From NCBI RefSeq assembly GCF_029227915.1, contig NC_079878.1, forward strand, positions 31,647,501 to 31,711,500: 64,000 nt of DNA, read 5' to 3'. This DNA comes from Hydractinia symbiolongicarpus. Its lineage: Eukaryota > Cnidaria > Hydrozoa > Anthoathecata > Hydractiniidae. Below, one piece after another: positions 49,977 to 61,572 of the stretch (positions are counted from its first letter, which is position 1; each line of letters opens with the position of its first letter). The notes beneath the pieces were generated by a model that worked only from the letters and a program-made list of their open reading frames with translations, ran no database searches and had not been told where the DNA came from. Position numbers and translations under genes: made by a program.

Positions 49977-51803
49977 GAAATGAGTTTACACCCTGGGTAC
50001 TCTCTTTGTATACTTTTGACTATACGGGCCGAGTCCGGGATTTACGGGAAATCGCAGGTTTTGGTTTGCCGGCGATTAAACTTCTTTTATTCAGCGTCTC
50101 ATCAAAAATGAAAACATTTTTGAAAACTACAAGTCTCATGCATTTTAGTGGTGAAAAAATAATTTAAAAATTCGTTAGGGAAATGAGTTTACTCACTGGG
50201 TACTTTCCTTGTATACTTTTGACTATACCGGCCGAGTACGGGATTTACGGGAAATCGCAGGTTTTCGTTTGCCGGCGATTAAACTTCTTTTATTCAGCGT
50301 CTCATCAAAAATGAAAACATTTTTGAAAACTACAAGTCTCATGCGTTTTAGTGGTGAGAAAAAAATTTAAAAAATCGTTCGGGAAATGAGTTTACTTCCT
50401 GGGTACTTTCCTTTTTTACTTTTAACTATACCGGCCGAGTCCGGAATTTACGGGAAATCGCGGGTTTTCGTTTGCCGGCGATTAACCTTCTTTTATTCAG
50501 CGTCTCATCAAAAATGAAAACATTTTTAAAAACTACAAGTCTCATGGGCTTTAGTGGTGAAATAATAATTTAAAAAATCGTTGGAAATGAGTTTACTCCC
50601 TGGGTACATTCTTTGTATACTTTTGACTATACGGTCCGAGTCCAAGATTTACGGGAAATCGCAGGTTTTCGTTTACCGGCGATTAAACTTCTTTTATTCA
50701 GCGTCTCATCAAAAATGAAAACATTTTTAAAAACTACAAGTCTCATGCGTTTTAGTGGTGAAAAATAATTTAAAAAATCGTTCGGGAAATGAGTTTACTC
50801 CCTGGGTACTTTCTTTGTATACTTTTGACTATACGGACCGAGTCCGGGATTTACTACGGCAAATCGCAGGTTTTCGTTTGCCGGCGATTAAATTGCTTTT
50901 ATTCAGCGTCTCATCAAAAATGAAAACATTCTTGAATACTACAAGTCTCATGCGTTTTAGTGGTGAAATAATAATTTAAAAAATCGTTTGGGAAATGAGT
51001 TTACTCCCTGGGTACTTTCTTTGTATACTTTTGACTATACGGGCCGAGTCCAGGATTTACGGGAAATCGCAGGTTTGCGTTTGCCGGCGATTAAACTTCT
51101 TTTATTCAGCGTCTCATCAAAAATGAAAACATTTTTGAAAACTACAAGTCTCATGCGTTTTAGTGGTGAAAAAGTAATTTAAAAAATCGTTCGGGAAATG
51201 AGTTTACTCCCTGGGTACTTTCTTTGTATACTTTTGACTATACGGGCCAAGCCCGGGATTTACGAGAAATCGCGGATTTTTGTTTGCCGGCGATTAAACT
51301 TTTTTTATTCAGCGTCTCATCAAAAATGAAAACATTTTTAAAAATTACAAGTCTTATGCGTTTTAGTGGTGAAAAAATAATTTAAAAAATCGTTCGGGAA
51401 ATGAGTTTACACCCTGGGTACTCTCTTTGTATACTTTTGACTATACGGGCCGAGTCCGGGATTTACGGGAAATCGCAGGTTTTCGTTTGCCGGCGATTAA
51501 ACTTCTTTTATTCAGCGTCTCATCAAAAATGAAAACATTTTTGAAAACTTCAAGTCTCATGCGTTTTAGTGGTGAAAAAATAATTTAAAAATTCGTTAGG
51601 GAAATGAGTTTACTCACTGGGTACTTTCCTTGTATACTTTTGACTATACGGGCCGAGACCGGGATTTACGGGAAATTGCGGGTTTTCGTTTGCCGGCGAT
51701 TAAACTTCTTTTATTCAGCGTCTCATCAAAAATGAAAACATTTTTAAAAACTACAAGTCTCATGGGCTTTAGTGGTGAAATAATAATTTAAAAAATCGTT
51801 TGG
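49977..51803 (+). repeat. 9-monomer segmental duplication, copy 2 (1827 bp)
   Basis: It repeats the preceding unit with very few differences; one is CAGGTTTGCGTTTGCC near 51071. It ends near 51803, where GAGTTCACTCCCTGGTCAC starts a different monomer type in place of the TTTACACCC/TACTCTC monomer that opened the copy. Confidence 0.87.
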
Positions 51804-54123
51804 GAAATGAGTTCACTCCCTGGTCACTTTCTTTGTATACTTTTGACTATACGGGCCGAGTACGGGATTTACGGGAAATGGCAGGTTTTCGTTTGCCGGC
51901 GATTAAACTTCTTTTATTCAGCGTCTCATCAAAAATGAAAACATTTTTGAAAACTACAAGTCTCATGCGTTTTAGTGGTGAGAAAAAAATTTAAAAAATC
52001 GTTCGGGAAATGAGTTTACTTCCTGGGTACTTTCCTTGTATACTTTTAACTATACCGGCCGAGTCCGGAATTTACGGGAAATCGCGGGTTTTCGTTTGCC
52101 GGCGATTAACCTTCTTTTATTCAGCGTCTCATCAAAAATGAAAACATTTTTAAAAACTACAAGTCTCATGGGCTTTAGTGGTGAAATAATAATTTAAAAA
52201 ATCGTTTGGGAAATGAGTTTACTCCCTGGGTACATTCTTTGTATACTTTTGACTATACGGTCCGAGTCCAGGATTTACGGGAAATCGCAGGTTTTCGTTT
52301 ACCGGCGATTAAACTTCTTTTATTCAGCGTCTCATCAAAAATGAAAACATTTTTAAAAACTACAAGTCTCATGCGTTTTAGTGGTGAAATAATAATTTAA
52401 AAAATCGTTTGGGAAATGAGTTTACTCCCTGGGTACTTTCTTTGTATACTTTTGACTATACGGGCCGAGTCCAGGATTTACGGGAAATCGCAGGTTTTCG
52501 TTTGCCGGCGATTAAACTTCTTTTATTCAGCGTCTCATCAAAAATGAAAACATTTTTAAAAACTACAAGTCTCATGCGTTTTAGTGGTGAAAAAGTAATT
52601 TAAAAAATCGTTCGGGAAATGAGTTTACTCCCTGGGTACTTTCTTTGTATACTTTTGACTATACGGGCCAAGCCCGGGATTTACGGGAAATCGCGGATTT
52701 TTGTTTGCCGGCGATTAAACTTTTTTTATTCAGCGTCTCATCAAAAATGAAAACATTTTTAAAAATTACAAGTCTTATGCGTTTTAGTGGTGAAAAAATA
52801 ATTTAAAAAATCGTTCGGGAAATGAGTTTACACCCTGGGTACTCTCTTTGTATACTTTTGACTATACGGGCCGAGTCCGGGATTTACGGGAAATCGCAGG
52901 TTTTCGTTTGCCGGCGATTAAACTTCTTTTATTCAGCGTCTCATCAAAAATGAAAACATTTTTGAAAACTACAAGTCTCATGCGTTTTAGTGGTGAAAAA
53001 ATAATTTAAAAATTCGTTAGGAAAATGAGTTTACTCACTGGGTACTTTCCTTGTATACTTTTGACTATACGGGCCGAGACCGGGATTTACGGGAAATTGC
53101 GGGTTTTCGTTTGCCGGCGATTAAACTTCTTTTATTCAGCGTCTCATCAAAAATGAAAACATTTTTAAAAACTACAAGTCTCATGGGCTTTAGTGGTGAA
53201 ATAATAATTTAAAAAATCGTTTGGGAAATGAGTTTACTCCCTGGTCACTTTCTTTGTATACTTTTGACTATACGGGCGGAGTACGGGATTTACGGGAAAT
53301 CGCAGGTTTTCGTTTGCCGGCGATTAAACTTCTTTTATTCAGTGTCTTATCAAAAATGAAAACATTTTTGAAAACTACAAGTCTCATGCGTTTTAGTGGT
53401 GAAAGAATAATTTAAAAAATCGTTCGGGAAATGAGTTTACTTCCTGGGTACTTTCTTTGTATACATTCGACTATACGGGCCAACCCGGGATTTACGGGAA
53501 ATCGCGGGATTTCGTTTGCCGGCGATTAAACCTCTTTTATTAAGCGTCTCATCAAAAATGAAAACATTTTTAAAAACTACAAGTCTCATGGGCTTTAGTG
53601 GTGAAATAATAATTTAAAAAATCGTTCGGTAAATGAGTTTACACCCCGGGCACTTTCTTTGTATACTTTTGACTATACGGGCCGAGTCCGGGATTTACGG
53701 GAAATCGCAGGTTTTCGTTTGCCGGCGATTAAACTTCTTTTATTTAGCGTCTCATCAAAAATGAAAACATTTTTGAAAACTACAAGTCTCATGCGGTTTA
53801 GTGGTGAAAAAATAATTTAAAAAATCGTTCGGGAAATGAGTTTACTCCCTGGGTACTTTCTTTGTATACTTTTGACTATACGGGCCTAGTCCGGGATTTA
53901 CGGGAAGTCGCGGGTTTTTGTTTGCCGGCGATTAAACTTCTTTTATTCAGCGTCTCATCAAAAATGAAAGTATTTTTAAATACTACAAGTCTCATGGGCT
54001 TTAGTGGTGAAATAATAATTTAAAAAATCGTTCGGGAAATGAGTTTACACCCTGGGTACTTTCTTTGTATACTTTTGACTATGCGGGCCGAGTCCGGGGT
54101 TTACGGGAAATGGCGGGTTTTCT
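51804..54123 (+). repeat. Mosaic block with j/k-like dimers and CTGGTCACTTT monomers
   Basis: About eleven monomers. CCCTGGTCACTTT occurs near 51820 and again near 53240. Between them lie GAGAAAAAAATTT, TACCGGCC/TCCGGAATTT, ACGGTCCGAGTCCAGG, a k-like AAAGTAATTT, a CGCGGATTTTTG and an M4-like monomer. From 53400 the series ACATTCGAC with CGCGGGATTTCG, ACACCCCGGGCAC (53641), GGCCTAGTCCGGG (near 53884) and AAAGTATTTTTAAATAC (near 53968) follows. The 53221-53750 part parallels 35768-36300, and the 53404-54050 part parallels 57664-58330. Confidence 0.75.
52409..52611 (+). repeat. Reference 203-bp monomer
   Basis: This monomer serves as a type example: the same point recurs exactly 203 bp earlier (52206) and about 203 bp later. 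A consensus counted by hand has 35 C and 41 G in 203 bp (37% G+C) and 12 CpG dinucleotides against about 7 expected from composition. Internal structure: two copies of CGGGAAAT-like sequence about 75 bp apart, the palindromes GTATAC and GCCGGC, a GTATA/TATAC inverted pair around CTTTTGAC, and the CAAAAATG/CATTTTTG dyad. Because 203 leaves remainder 2 on division by 3, no reading frame can pass unchanged from monomer to monomer. Confidence 0.95.
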
Positions 54124-57100
54124 TTGCAGGCGATTAAACTTCTTTTATTTAGCGTCTCATCAAAAATGAAAACATTTTTGAAAACTACAAGTCTCAAGCG
54201 TTTTAGTGGTGAAAAGTTAATTAAAAAAATCGTTTTGGAAATGAGTTTTCTCACAGGGTACTTTCTTTGTATACATTCGACTATACGGGCCAAGCCCGGG
54301 ATTTACGGGAAATCGCGGGTTTTCGTTTGCCGGCGATGAAACCACTTTCATTAAGGGTCTCATCAAAAATGAAAACATTTCTGAAAACTACAAGTCTCAT
54401 GCGTTTTAGTGGTGAAAAAATAATTTAAAAATTCGTTCGGGAAATGAGTTTACTTACTGGGTACTTTCTTTGTATACTTTTGACTATACGGGCCGAGTCC
54501 GGGATTTACGGGAAATCGCGGGTTTTCGTTTGCCGGCGATTAAACTTCTTTTACTCAGCGTCTCATCAAAAATGAAAACATTTTTAAAAACTACAAGTCT
54601 CATGGGCTTTAGTGGTGAAATAATAATTTAAAAAATCGTTTGGGAAATGAGTTTACTCCCTGGGTACTTTCTTTGTATACTTTTGACTATACGGGCCGAG
54701 TCCGGGATTTACGGAAAATCGCAGGTTTTCGTTTGCAGGCGATTAAACTTCTTTTATTCAGCGTCTCATCAAAAATGAAAACATTTTTGAAATCTACATG
54801 TCTCATGCGTTTTAGTGGTGAAAAAATAATTTATAAAAACGTTCGGGAAATGAGTTTACACCCTGGGTACTCTCTTTGTATACTTTTGACTATACTGGCC
54901 GAGTCCGGGATTTACGGGAAATCACAGGTTTTCATTTGCCAGCGATTAAACTTCTTTTATTCAGCGTCTCATCAAAAATGAAAACATTTTTGAAAACTAC
55001 AAGTCTCATGCGTTTTAGTGGTGAAAAAATAATTTAAAAATTTGTTAGGGAAATGAGTTTACTCACTGGGTACTTTCCTTGTATACTTTTGACTATACGG
55101 GCCGAGACCGGGATTTACGGGAAATTGCGGGTTTTCGTTTGCCGGCGATTAAACTTCTTTTATTCAGCGTCTCATCAAAAATGAAAACATTTTTAAAAAC
55201 TACAAGTCTCATGGGCTTTAGTGGTGAAATAATAATTTAAAAAATCGTTTGGGAAATGAGTTTACTCCCTGGGTACTTTCTTTGTATACTTTTGATTATA
55301 CGGGCCGAGTCCGGGATTTACGGGAAATTGCAGGTTTTCGTTTGCCGGCGATTAAACTTCTTTTATTCAGCGTCTCATCAAAAATGAAAACATTTTTGAA
55401 AACTACAAGTCTCATGCGTTTTAGTGGTGAAAAAATAATTTATAAAAACGTTCGGGAAATGAGTTTACACCCTGGGTACTCTCTTTGTATACTTTTGACT
55501 ATACTGGCCGAGTCCGGGATTTACGGGAAATCACAGGTTTTCATTTGCCGGCGATTAAACTTCTTTTATTCAGCGTCTCATCAAAAATGAAAACATTTTT
55601 GAAAACTACATGTCTCATGCGTTTTAGTGGTGAAAAAATAATTTATAAAAACGTTCGGGAAATGAGTTTACACCCTGGGTACTCTCTTTGTATACTTTTG
55701 ACTATACTGGCCGAGTCCGGGATTTACGGGAAATCACAGGTTTTCATTTGCCAGCGATTAAACTTCGTTTATTCAGCGTCTCATCAAAAATGAAAACATT
55801 TTTGAAAACTACAAGTCTCATGCGTTTTAGTGGTGAAAAAATAATTTAAAAATTCGTTAGGGAAATGAGTTTACTCACTGGGTACTTTCCTTGTATACTT
55901 TTGACTATACGGGCCGAGACCGGGATTTACGGGAAATTGCGGGTTTTCGTTTGCCGGCGATTAAACTTCTTTTATTCAGCGTCTCATCAAAAATGAAAAC
56001 ATTTTTAAAAACTACAAGTCTCATGGGCTTTAGTGGTGAAATAATAATTTAAAAAATCGTTCGGGAAATGAGTTTACTCCCTGGGTACTTTCTTTGTATA
56101 CTTTTGACTATACGGGCCGAGTACGGGATTTACGGGAAATCGCAGGTTTTCGTTTGCCGGCGATTAAACTTCTTTTATTCAGCGTCTCATCAAAAATGAA
56201 AACATTTTTGAAAACTACAAGTCTCATGCGTTTTAGTGGTGAAAGAATAATTTAAAAAATCGTTTGGGAAATGAGTTTACTCCCTGGGTACTTTCTTTGT
56301 ATACTTTTGACTATACGGGCCGAGTCCGGGATTTACGGGAAATCGCAGGTTTTCGTTTGCCGGCGATTAAACTTCTTTTATTCAGCGTCTCATCAAAAAT
56401 GAAAACATTTTTGAAAACTACAAGTCTCATGCGTTTTAGTGGTGAAAAAATAATTTAAAAATTCGTTAGGGAAATGAGTTTACTCACTGGGTACTTTCTT
56501 TGTATACTTTTGACTATACGGGCCGAGTCCGGGATTTACGGGAAATCGCAGGTTTTCGTTTGCCGGCGATTAAACTTCTTTTATTCAGCGTCTCATCAAA
56601 AATGAAAACATTTTTGAAAACTACAAGTCTCATGCGTTTTAGTGGTGAAAAAATAATTTATAAAAACGTTCGGGAAATGAGTTTACACCCTGGGTACTCT
56701 CTTTGTATACTTTTGATTATACTGGCCGAGTCCGGGATTTACGGGAAATCACAGGTTTTCATTTGCCGGCGATTAAACTTCTTTTATTCAGCGTCTCATC
56801 AAAAATGAAATCCATTTTTGAAAACTACAAGTCTCATGCGTTTTAGTGGTGAAAAAATAATTTAAAAATTCGTTAGGGAAATAAGTTTACTCCCTGGGTA
56901 CTTTCCTTGTATACTTTTGACTATACGGGCCGAGACCGGGATTTACGGGAAATTGCAGGTTTTCGTTTGCCGGCGATTAAACTTCTTTTATTCAGCGTCT
57001 CATCAAAAATGAAAACATTTTTGAAAACTACAAGTCTCATGCGTTTAAGTGGTGAAAAAAAAATTTAAAAAATCGTTCGGGAAATGAGTTTACTTCCTGG

Positions 57101-57663
57101 GTACTTTCCTTGTATACTTTTAACTATACCGGCCGAGTCCGGAATTTACGGGAAATCGCGGGTTTTCGTTTGCCGGCGATTAACCTTCTTTTATTCAGCG
57201 TCTCATCAAAAATGAAAACATTTTTAAAAACTACAAGTCTCATGGGCTTTAGTGGTGAAATAATAATTTAAAAAATCGTTTGGGAAATGAGTTTACTCCC
57301 TGGGTACATTCTTTGTATACTTTTGACTATACGGTCCGAGTCCAGGATTTACGGGAAATCGCAGGTTTTCGTTTAACGGCGATTAAATTCTTTTATTCAG
57401 CGTCTCATCAAAAATGAAAACATTTTTAAAAACTACAAGTCTCATGCGTTTTAGTGGTGAAAAATAATTTAAAAAATCGTTCGGGAAATGAGTTTACTCC
57501 CTGGGTACTTTCTTTGTATACTTTTGACTATACGGGCCGAGTCCGGGATTTACTACGGGAAATCGCAGGTTTTCGTTTGCCGGCGATTAAACTTTTTTTA
57601 TTCAGCGTCTCATCAAAAATGAAAACATTTTTGAAAACTACAAGTCTCATGCGTTTTAGTGGT
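54124..57663 (+). repeat. Terminal-type satellite domain with TATAAAAACG monomers
   Basis: A c-like monomer (CAAGCG, AAAGTTAATT) near 54190 leads into a subtype new to this window: ATTTATAAAAACG with ACTATACTGGCC and AAATCACAGGTTTTCATTT. It is seen near 54834, 55441, 55644 and 56662, and again downstream. The 55440-55642 monomer is followed directly by its own copy (203-bp spacing). Other spacings here are 609 and 1015 bp. Smaller oddities are AATCCATTTTTG (near 56809) and a TTTAACGGCGATTAAATTC variant (near 57375). Confidence 0.77.
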
Positions 57664-58317
57664 GAAAGAATAATTTAAAAAATCGTTCGGGAAATGAGTT
57701 TACTTCCTGGGTACTTTCTTTGTATACATTCGACTATACGGGCCAAGCCCGGGATTTACGGGAAATCGCGGGATTTCGTTTGCCGGCGATTAAACCTCTT
57801 TTATTAAGCGTCTCATCAAAAATGAAAACATTTTTAAAAACTACAAGTCTCATGGGCTTTAGTGGTGAAATAATAATTTAAAAAATCGTTCGGTAAATGA
57901 GTTTACACCCCGGGCACTTTCTTTGTATACTTTTGACTATACGGGGCGAGTCCGGGATTTACGGGAAATCGCAGGTTTTCCTTTGCCGGCGATTAAACTT
58001 CTGTTATTTAGCGTCTCATCAAAAATGAAAACATTTTTGAAAACTACAAGTCTCATGCGTTTTAGTGGTGAAAAAATAATTTAAAAAATCGTTCGGGAAA
58101 TGAGTTTACTCCCTGGGTACTTTCTTTGTATACTTTTGACTATACGGGCCTAGTCCGGGATTTACGGGAAGTCGCGGGTTTTTGTTTGGCGGCGATTAAA
58201 CTTCTTTTTTTCAGCGTCTCATCAAAAATGAAAGTATTTTTAAATACTACAAGTCTCATGGGCTTTAGTGGTGAAATAATAATTTAAAAAATCGTTCGGG
58301 AAATGAGTTTACCCCCT
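57664..58317 (+). repeat. Displaced copy of the 53.4-54.05 kb segment
   Basis: GGTGAAAGAATAATT, ACATTCGAC with CGCGGGATTTCG, ACACCCCGGGCAC (57905), GGCCTAGTCCGGG (near 58148) and AAAGTATTTTTAAATAC follow in the same order as 53404-54050, about 4264 bp later (21 monomers). Private changes include GGGGCGAGTCC (near 57944), TTTCCTTTGCC, CTTCTGTTATTT and TTCTTTTTTTCAGCG. The copy ends at the truncated monomer. Confidence 0.78.
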
Positions 58318-58440
58318 GGGTACTTTCTTTGTATACTTTTGACTACAAAAATGAAAAAATTTTTGAAAACTACAAGTCTCATGCGTTTTAGTGGTGAAAA
58401 AATAATTTAAAAATTCGTTAGGGAAATGAGTTTACTCACT
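58318..58440 (+). repeat. Truncated 123-bp monomer with an 80-bp internal deletion
   Basis: Spacing between successive GGGTAC sites drops to 123 bp (58318 to 58441). GTATACTTTTGACTA (ending at 58345) is joined directly to CAAAAATGAAAAAATTTTTG. That removes the 80 bp from TACGGG to GTCTCAT, including the GGG tracts, the GCCGGC site and CAGCG. The join has no obvious homology. This is the only large off-register deletion I found. The dyad also carries a substitution here (AAAAAATTTTTG for AAAACATTTTTG). Confidence 0.9.
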
Positions 58441-60151
58441 GGGTACTTTCCTTGTATACTTTTGCCTATACGGGCCGAGACCGGGATTTACGGGAAATTG
58501 CGGGTTTTCGTTTGCCGGCGATTAAACTTCTTTTATTCAGCGTCTCATCAAAAATGAAAACATTTTTAAAAACTACAAGTCTCATGGGCTTTAGTGGTGA
58601 AATAATAATTTAAAAAATCGTTTGGGAAATGAGTTTACTCCCTGGGTACTTTCCTTGTATACTTTTGACTATACGGGCCGAGTCCGGGATTTACGGGAAA
58701 TCGCAGGTTTTCGTTTGCAGGCGATCAAACTTCTTTTATTCAGCGTCTCATCAAAAATGAAAACATTTTTGAAAACTACATGTCTCATGCGTTTTAGTGG
58801 TGAAAAAATAATTTTTAAAAACGTTCGGGAAATGAGTTTACACCCTGGGTACTCTCTTTGTATACTTTTGACTATACTGGCCGAGTCCGGGATTTACGGG
58901 AAATCACAGGTTTTCATTTGCCAGCGATTAAACTTCTTTTATTCAGCGTCTCATCAAAAATGAAAACATTTTTGAAAACTACAAGTCTCATGCGTTTTAG
59001 TGGTGAAAAAATAATTTAAAAATTCGTTAGGGAAATGAGTTTACTCACTGGGTACTTTCCTTGTATACTTTTGACTATACTGGCCGAGACCAGGATTTAC
59101 GGGAAATTGCGGGTTTTCGTTTGCCGGCGATTAAACTTCTTTTATTCAGCGTCTCATTAAAAATGAAAACATTTTTAAAAACTACAAGTCTCATGGGCTT
59201 TAGTGGTGAAATAATAATTTAAAGAATCGTTCGGGAAATGAGTTTACTCCCTGGGTACTTTCTTTGTATACTTTTGACTATACGGGCCGAGTACGGGATT
59301 TACGGGAAATCGCAGGTTTTCGTTTGCCGGCGATTAAACTTTTTTTATTCAGCGTCCCATCAAATATGAAAATATTTTTGAAAACTACATGTCTCATGCG
59401 TTTTAGTGGTGAAAAAATAATTTTTAAAAACGTTCGGGAAATGAGTTTACACCCTGGGTACTCTCTTTGTATACTTTTGACTATACTGGCCGAGTCCGGG
59501 ATTTACGGGAAATCACAGGTTTTCATTTGCCAGCGATTAAACTTCTTTTATTCAGCGTCTCATCAAAAATGAAAACATTTTTGAAAACTACAAGTCTCAT
59601 GCGTTTTAGTGGTGAAAAAATAATTTAAAAATTCGTTAGGGAAATGAGTTTACTCACTGGGTACTTTCCTTGTATACTTTTGACTATACGGGCCGAGACC
59701 GGGATTTACGGGAAATTGCGGGTTTTCGTTTGCCGGCGATTAAACTTCTTTTATTCAGCGTCTCATTAAAAATGAAAACATTTTTAAAAACTACAAGTCT
59801 CATGGGCTTTAGTGGTGAAATATTAATTTAAAAAATCGTTCGAGAAATGAATTTACACCCTGGGTACTTTCTTTGTATACTTTTGACTATACGGGTGGAG
59901 TCCGGGATTTACGGGAAATCGCGAGTTTTCGTTTGCCGGCGATTAAACTTCTTTTATTCAGCGTCTCATTAAAAATGAAAACATTTTTAAAAACTACAAG
60001 TCTCATGGGCTTTAGTGGTGAAATAATAATTTAAAAAATCGTTCGGGAAATGAGTTTACCCCCTGGGTACTTTCTTTGTATACTTTTGACTATACGGGCC
60101 GAGTACGGGATTTACGGGAAATCGCATGTTTTCGTTTGCCGGCGATTAAAC
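58441..60151 (+). repeat. Terminal-type monomers between the truncated copy and the 7-mer pair
   Basis: About eight monomers of the 54 kb type. Two have ATTTTTAAAAACG in place of ATTTATAAAAACG (near 58812 and 59420). Other variants are GCGTCTCATTAAAAATG (near 59151, 59760, 59964), CGTCCCATCAAATATGAAAATAT (near 59352), GGGTGGAGTCCGGG (near 59894) and CGCGAGTTTTCG (near 59921). Order is loose and no clean duplication was resolved. Confidence 0.72.
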
Positions 60152-61572
60152 TTCTTTTATTCAGCGTCTCATCAAAAATGAAAACATTTTTGAAAACTAC
60201 AAGTCTCATGCGTTTTAGTGGTGAAAAAATAATTTAAAAAATCGTTCGAGAAATGAATTTACACCCTGGGTACTTTCTTTGTATACTTTTGACTATACGG
60301 GTCGAGTCCGGGATTTACGGGAAATCGCGAGTTTTCGTTTGCCGGCGATTAAACTTCTTTTATTCAGCGTCTCATCAAAAATGAAAACATTTTTAAAAAC
60401 TACAAGTCTCATGGGCTTTAGTGGTGAAATAATAATTTAAAAAATCGTTTGGGAAATGAGTTTACTCCCTGGGTACTTTCTTTGTATACTTTTGACTATA
60501 CGGGCCGAGTCCGGGATTTACGGGAAATCGCAGGTTTTCGTTTGCCGGCGATTAAACTTCTTTTATTCAGCGTCTCATCAAAAATGAAAACATTTTTGAA
60601 AACTACAAGTCTCATGCGTTTTAGTGGTGAAAAAATAATTTATAAAAACGTTCGGGAAATGAGTTTACACCCTGGGTACTCTCTTTGTATACTTTTGACC
60701 ATACTGGCCGAGTCCGGGATTTACGGGAAATCACAGGTTTTCATTTGCCGGCGATTAAACTTCTTTTATTCAGCGTCTCATCAAAAATGAAAACATTTTT
60801 GAAAACTACAAGTCTCATGCGTTTTAGTGGTGAAAAAATAATTTAAAAATTCGTTAGGGAAATGAGTTTACTCACTCGGTACTTTCCTTGTATACTTTTG
60901 ACTATACGGGCCGAGACCGGGATTTACGGGAAATTGCGGGTTTTCGTTTGCCGGCGATTAAACTTCTTTTATTCAGCGTCTCATCAAAAATGAAAACATT
61001 TTTAAAAACTACAAGTCTCATGGGCTTTAGTGGTGAAATAATAATTTAAAAAATCGTTCGGGAAATGAGTTTACTCCCTGGGTACTTTCTTTGTATACTT
61101 TTGACTATACGGGCCGAGTACGGGATTTACGGGAAATCGCAGGTTTTCGTTTGCCGGCGATTAAACTTCTTTTATTCAGCGTCTCATCAAAAATGAAAAC
61201 ATTTTTGAAAACTACAAGTCTCATGCGTTTTAGTGGTGAAAAAATAATTTAAAAAATCGTTCGATAAATGAGTTTACACCCTGGGTACTTTCTTTGTATA
61301 CTTTTGACTATACGGGTCGAGTCCGGGATTTACGGGAAATCGCAGGTTTTCGTTTGCCGGCGATTAAACTTCTTTTATTCAGCGTCTCATCAAAAATGAA
61401 AACATTTTTAAAAACTACAAGTCTCATACGTTTTAGTGGTGAAAAAATAATTTAAAAATTCGTTCGGGAAATGAGTTTACTCACTGGGTACTTTCCTTGT
61501 ATACTTTTAACTATACGGGTCGAGTCCGGGATTTACGGGAAATCGCGGGTTTTTGTTTGCCGGCGATTAACC
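60152..61572 (+). repeat. 7-monomer segmental duplication, copy 1 (1421 bp)
   Basis: Markers recurring 1421 bp later are GAGAAATGAATTTACACCC (near 60249 and 61670), ATTTATAAAAACG with CATACTGGCC (near 60650 and 62064), TTCGATAAATGAG (near 61260 and 62681) and GGGTCGAGTCC (61314 and 62735). The unit mixes terminal-type monomers with an i-like monomer ending ATTAACC. Confidence 0.82.
60299..60309 (+). other. Pol III B-box-like 11-mer (weak)
   Basis: GGGTCGAGTCC differs from the general B-box consensus GGTTCGANTCC at one position. It arises in 59-63 kb monomers from the family's GGGCCGAGTCC. It also occurs at 61314-61324 and in the related monomers near 61515, 61718, 62735 and 62937. I found no A-box at suitable spacing upstream, so this may be coincidence or a relic of tRNA-like ancestry. 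Listed as a site resemblance only. Confidence 0.25.

Noticed and set aside
54640-54981. Longer 102-121-residue open frames in the 26 kb and 54-62 kb parts
   Set aside because: Single-base changes such as TATAAAAACG or an added C remove the usual stop at the monomer end, so the frame runs into the next monomer. The product is translated satellite, not a recognisable protein.
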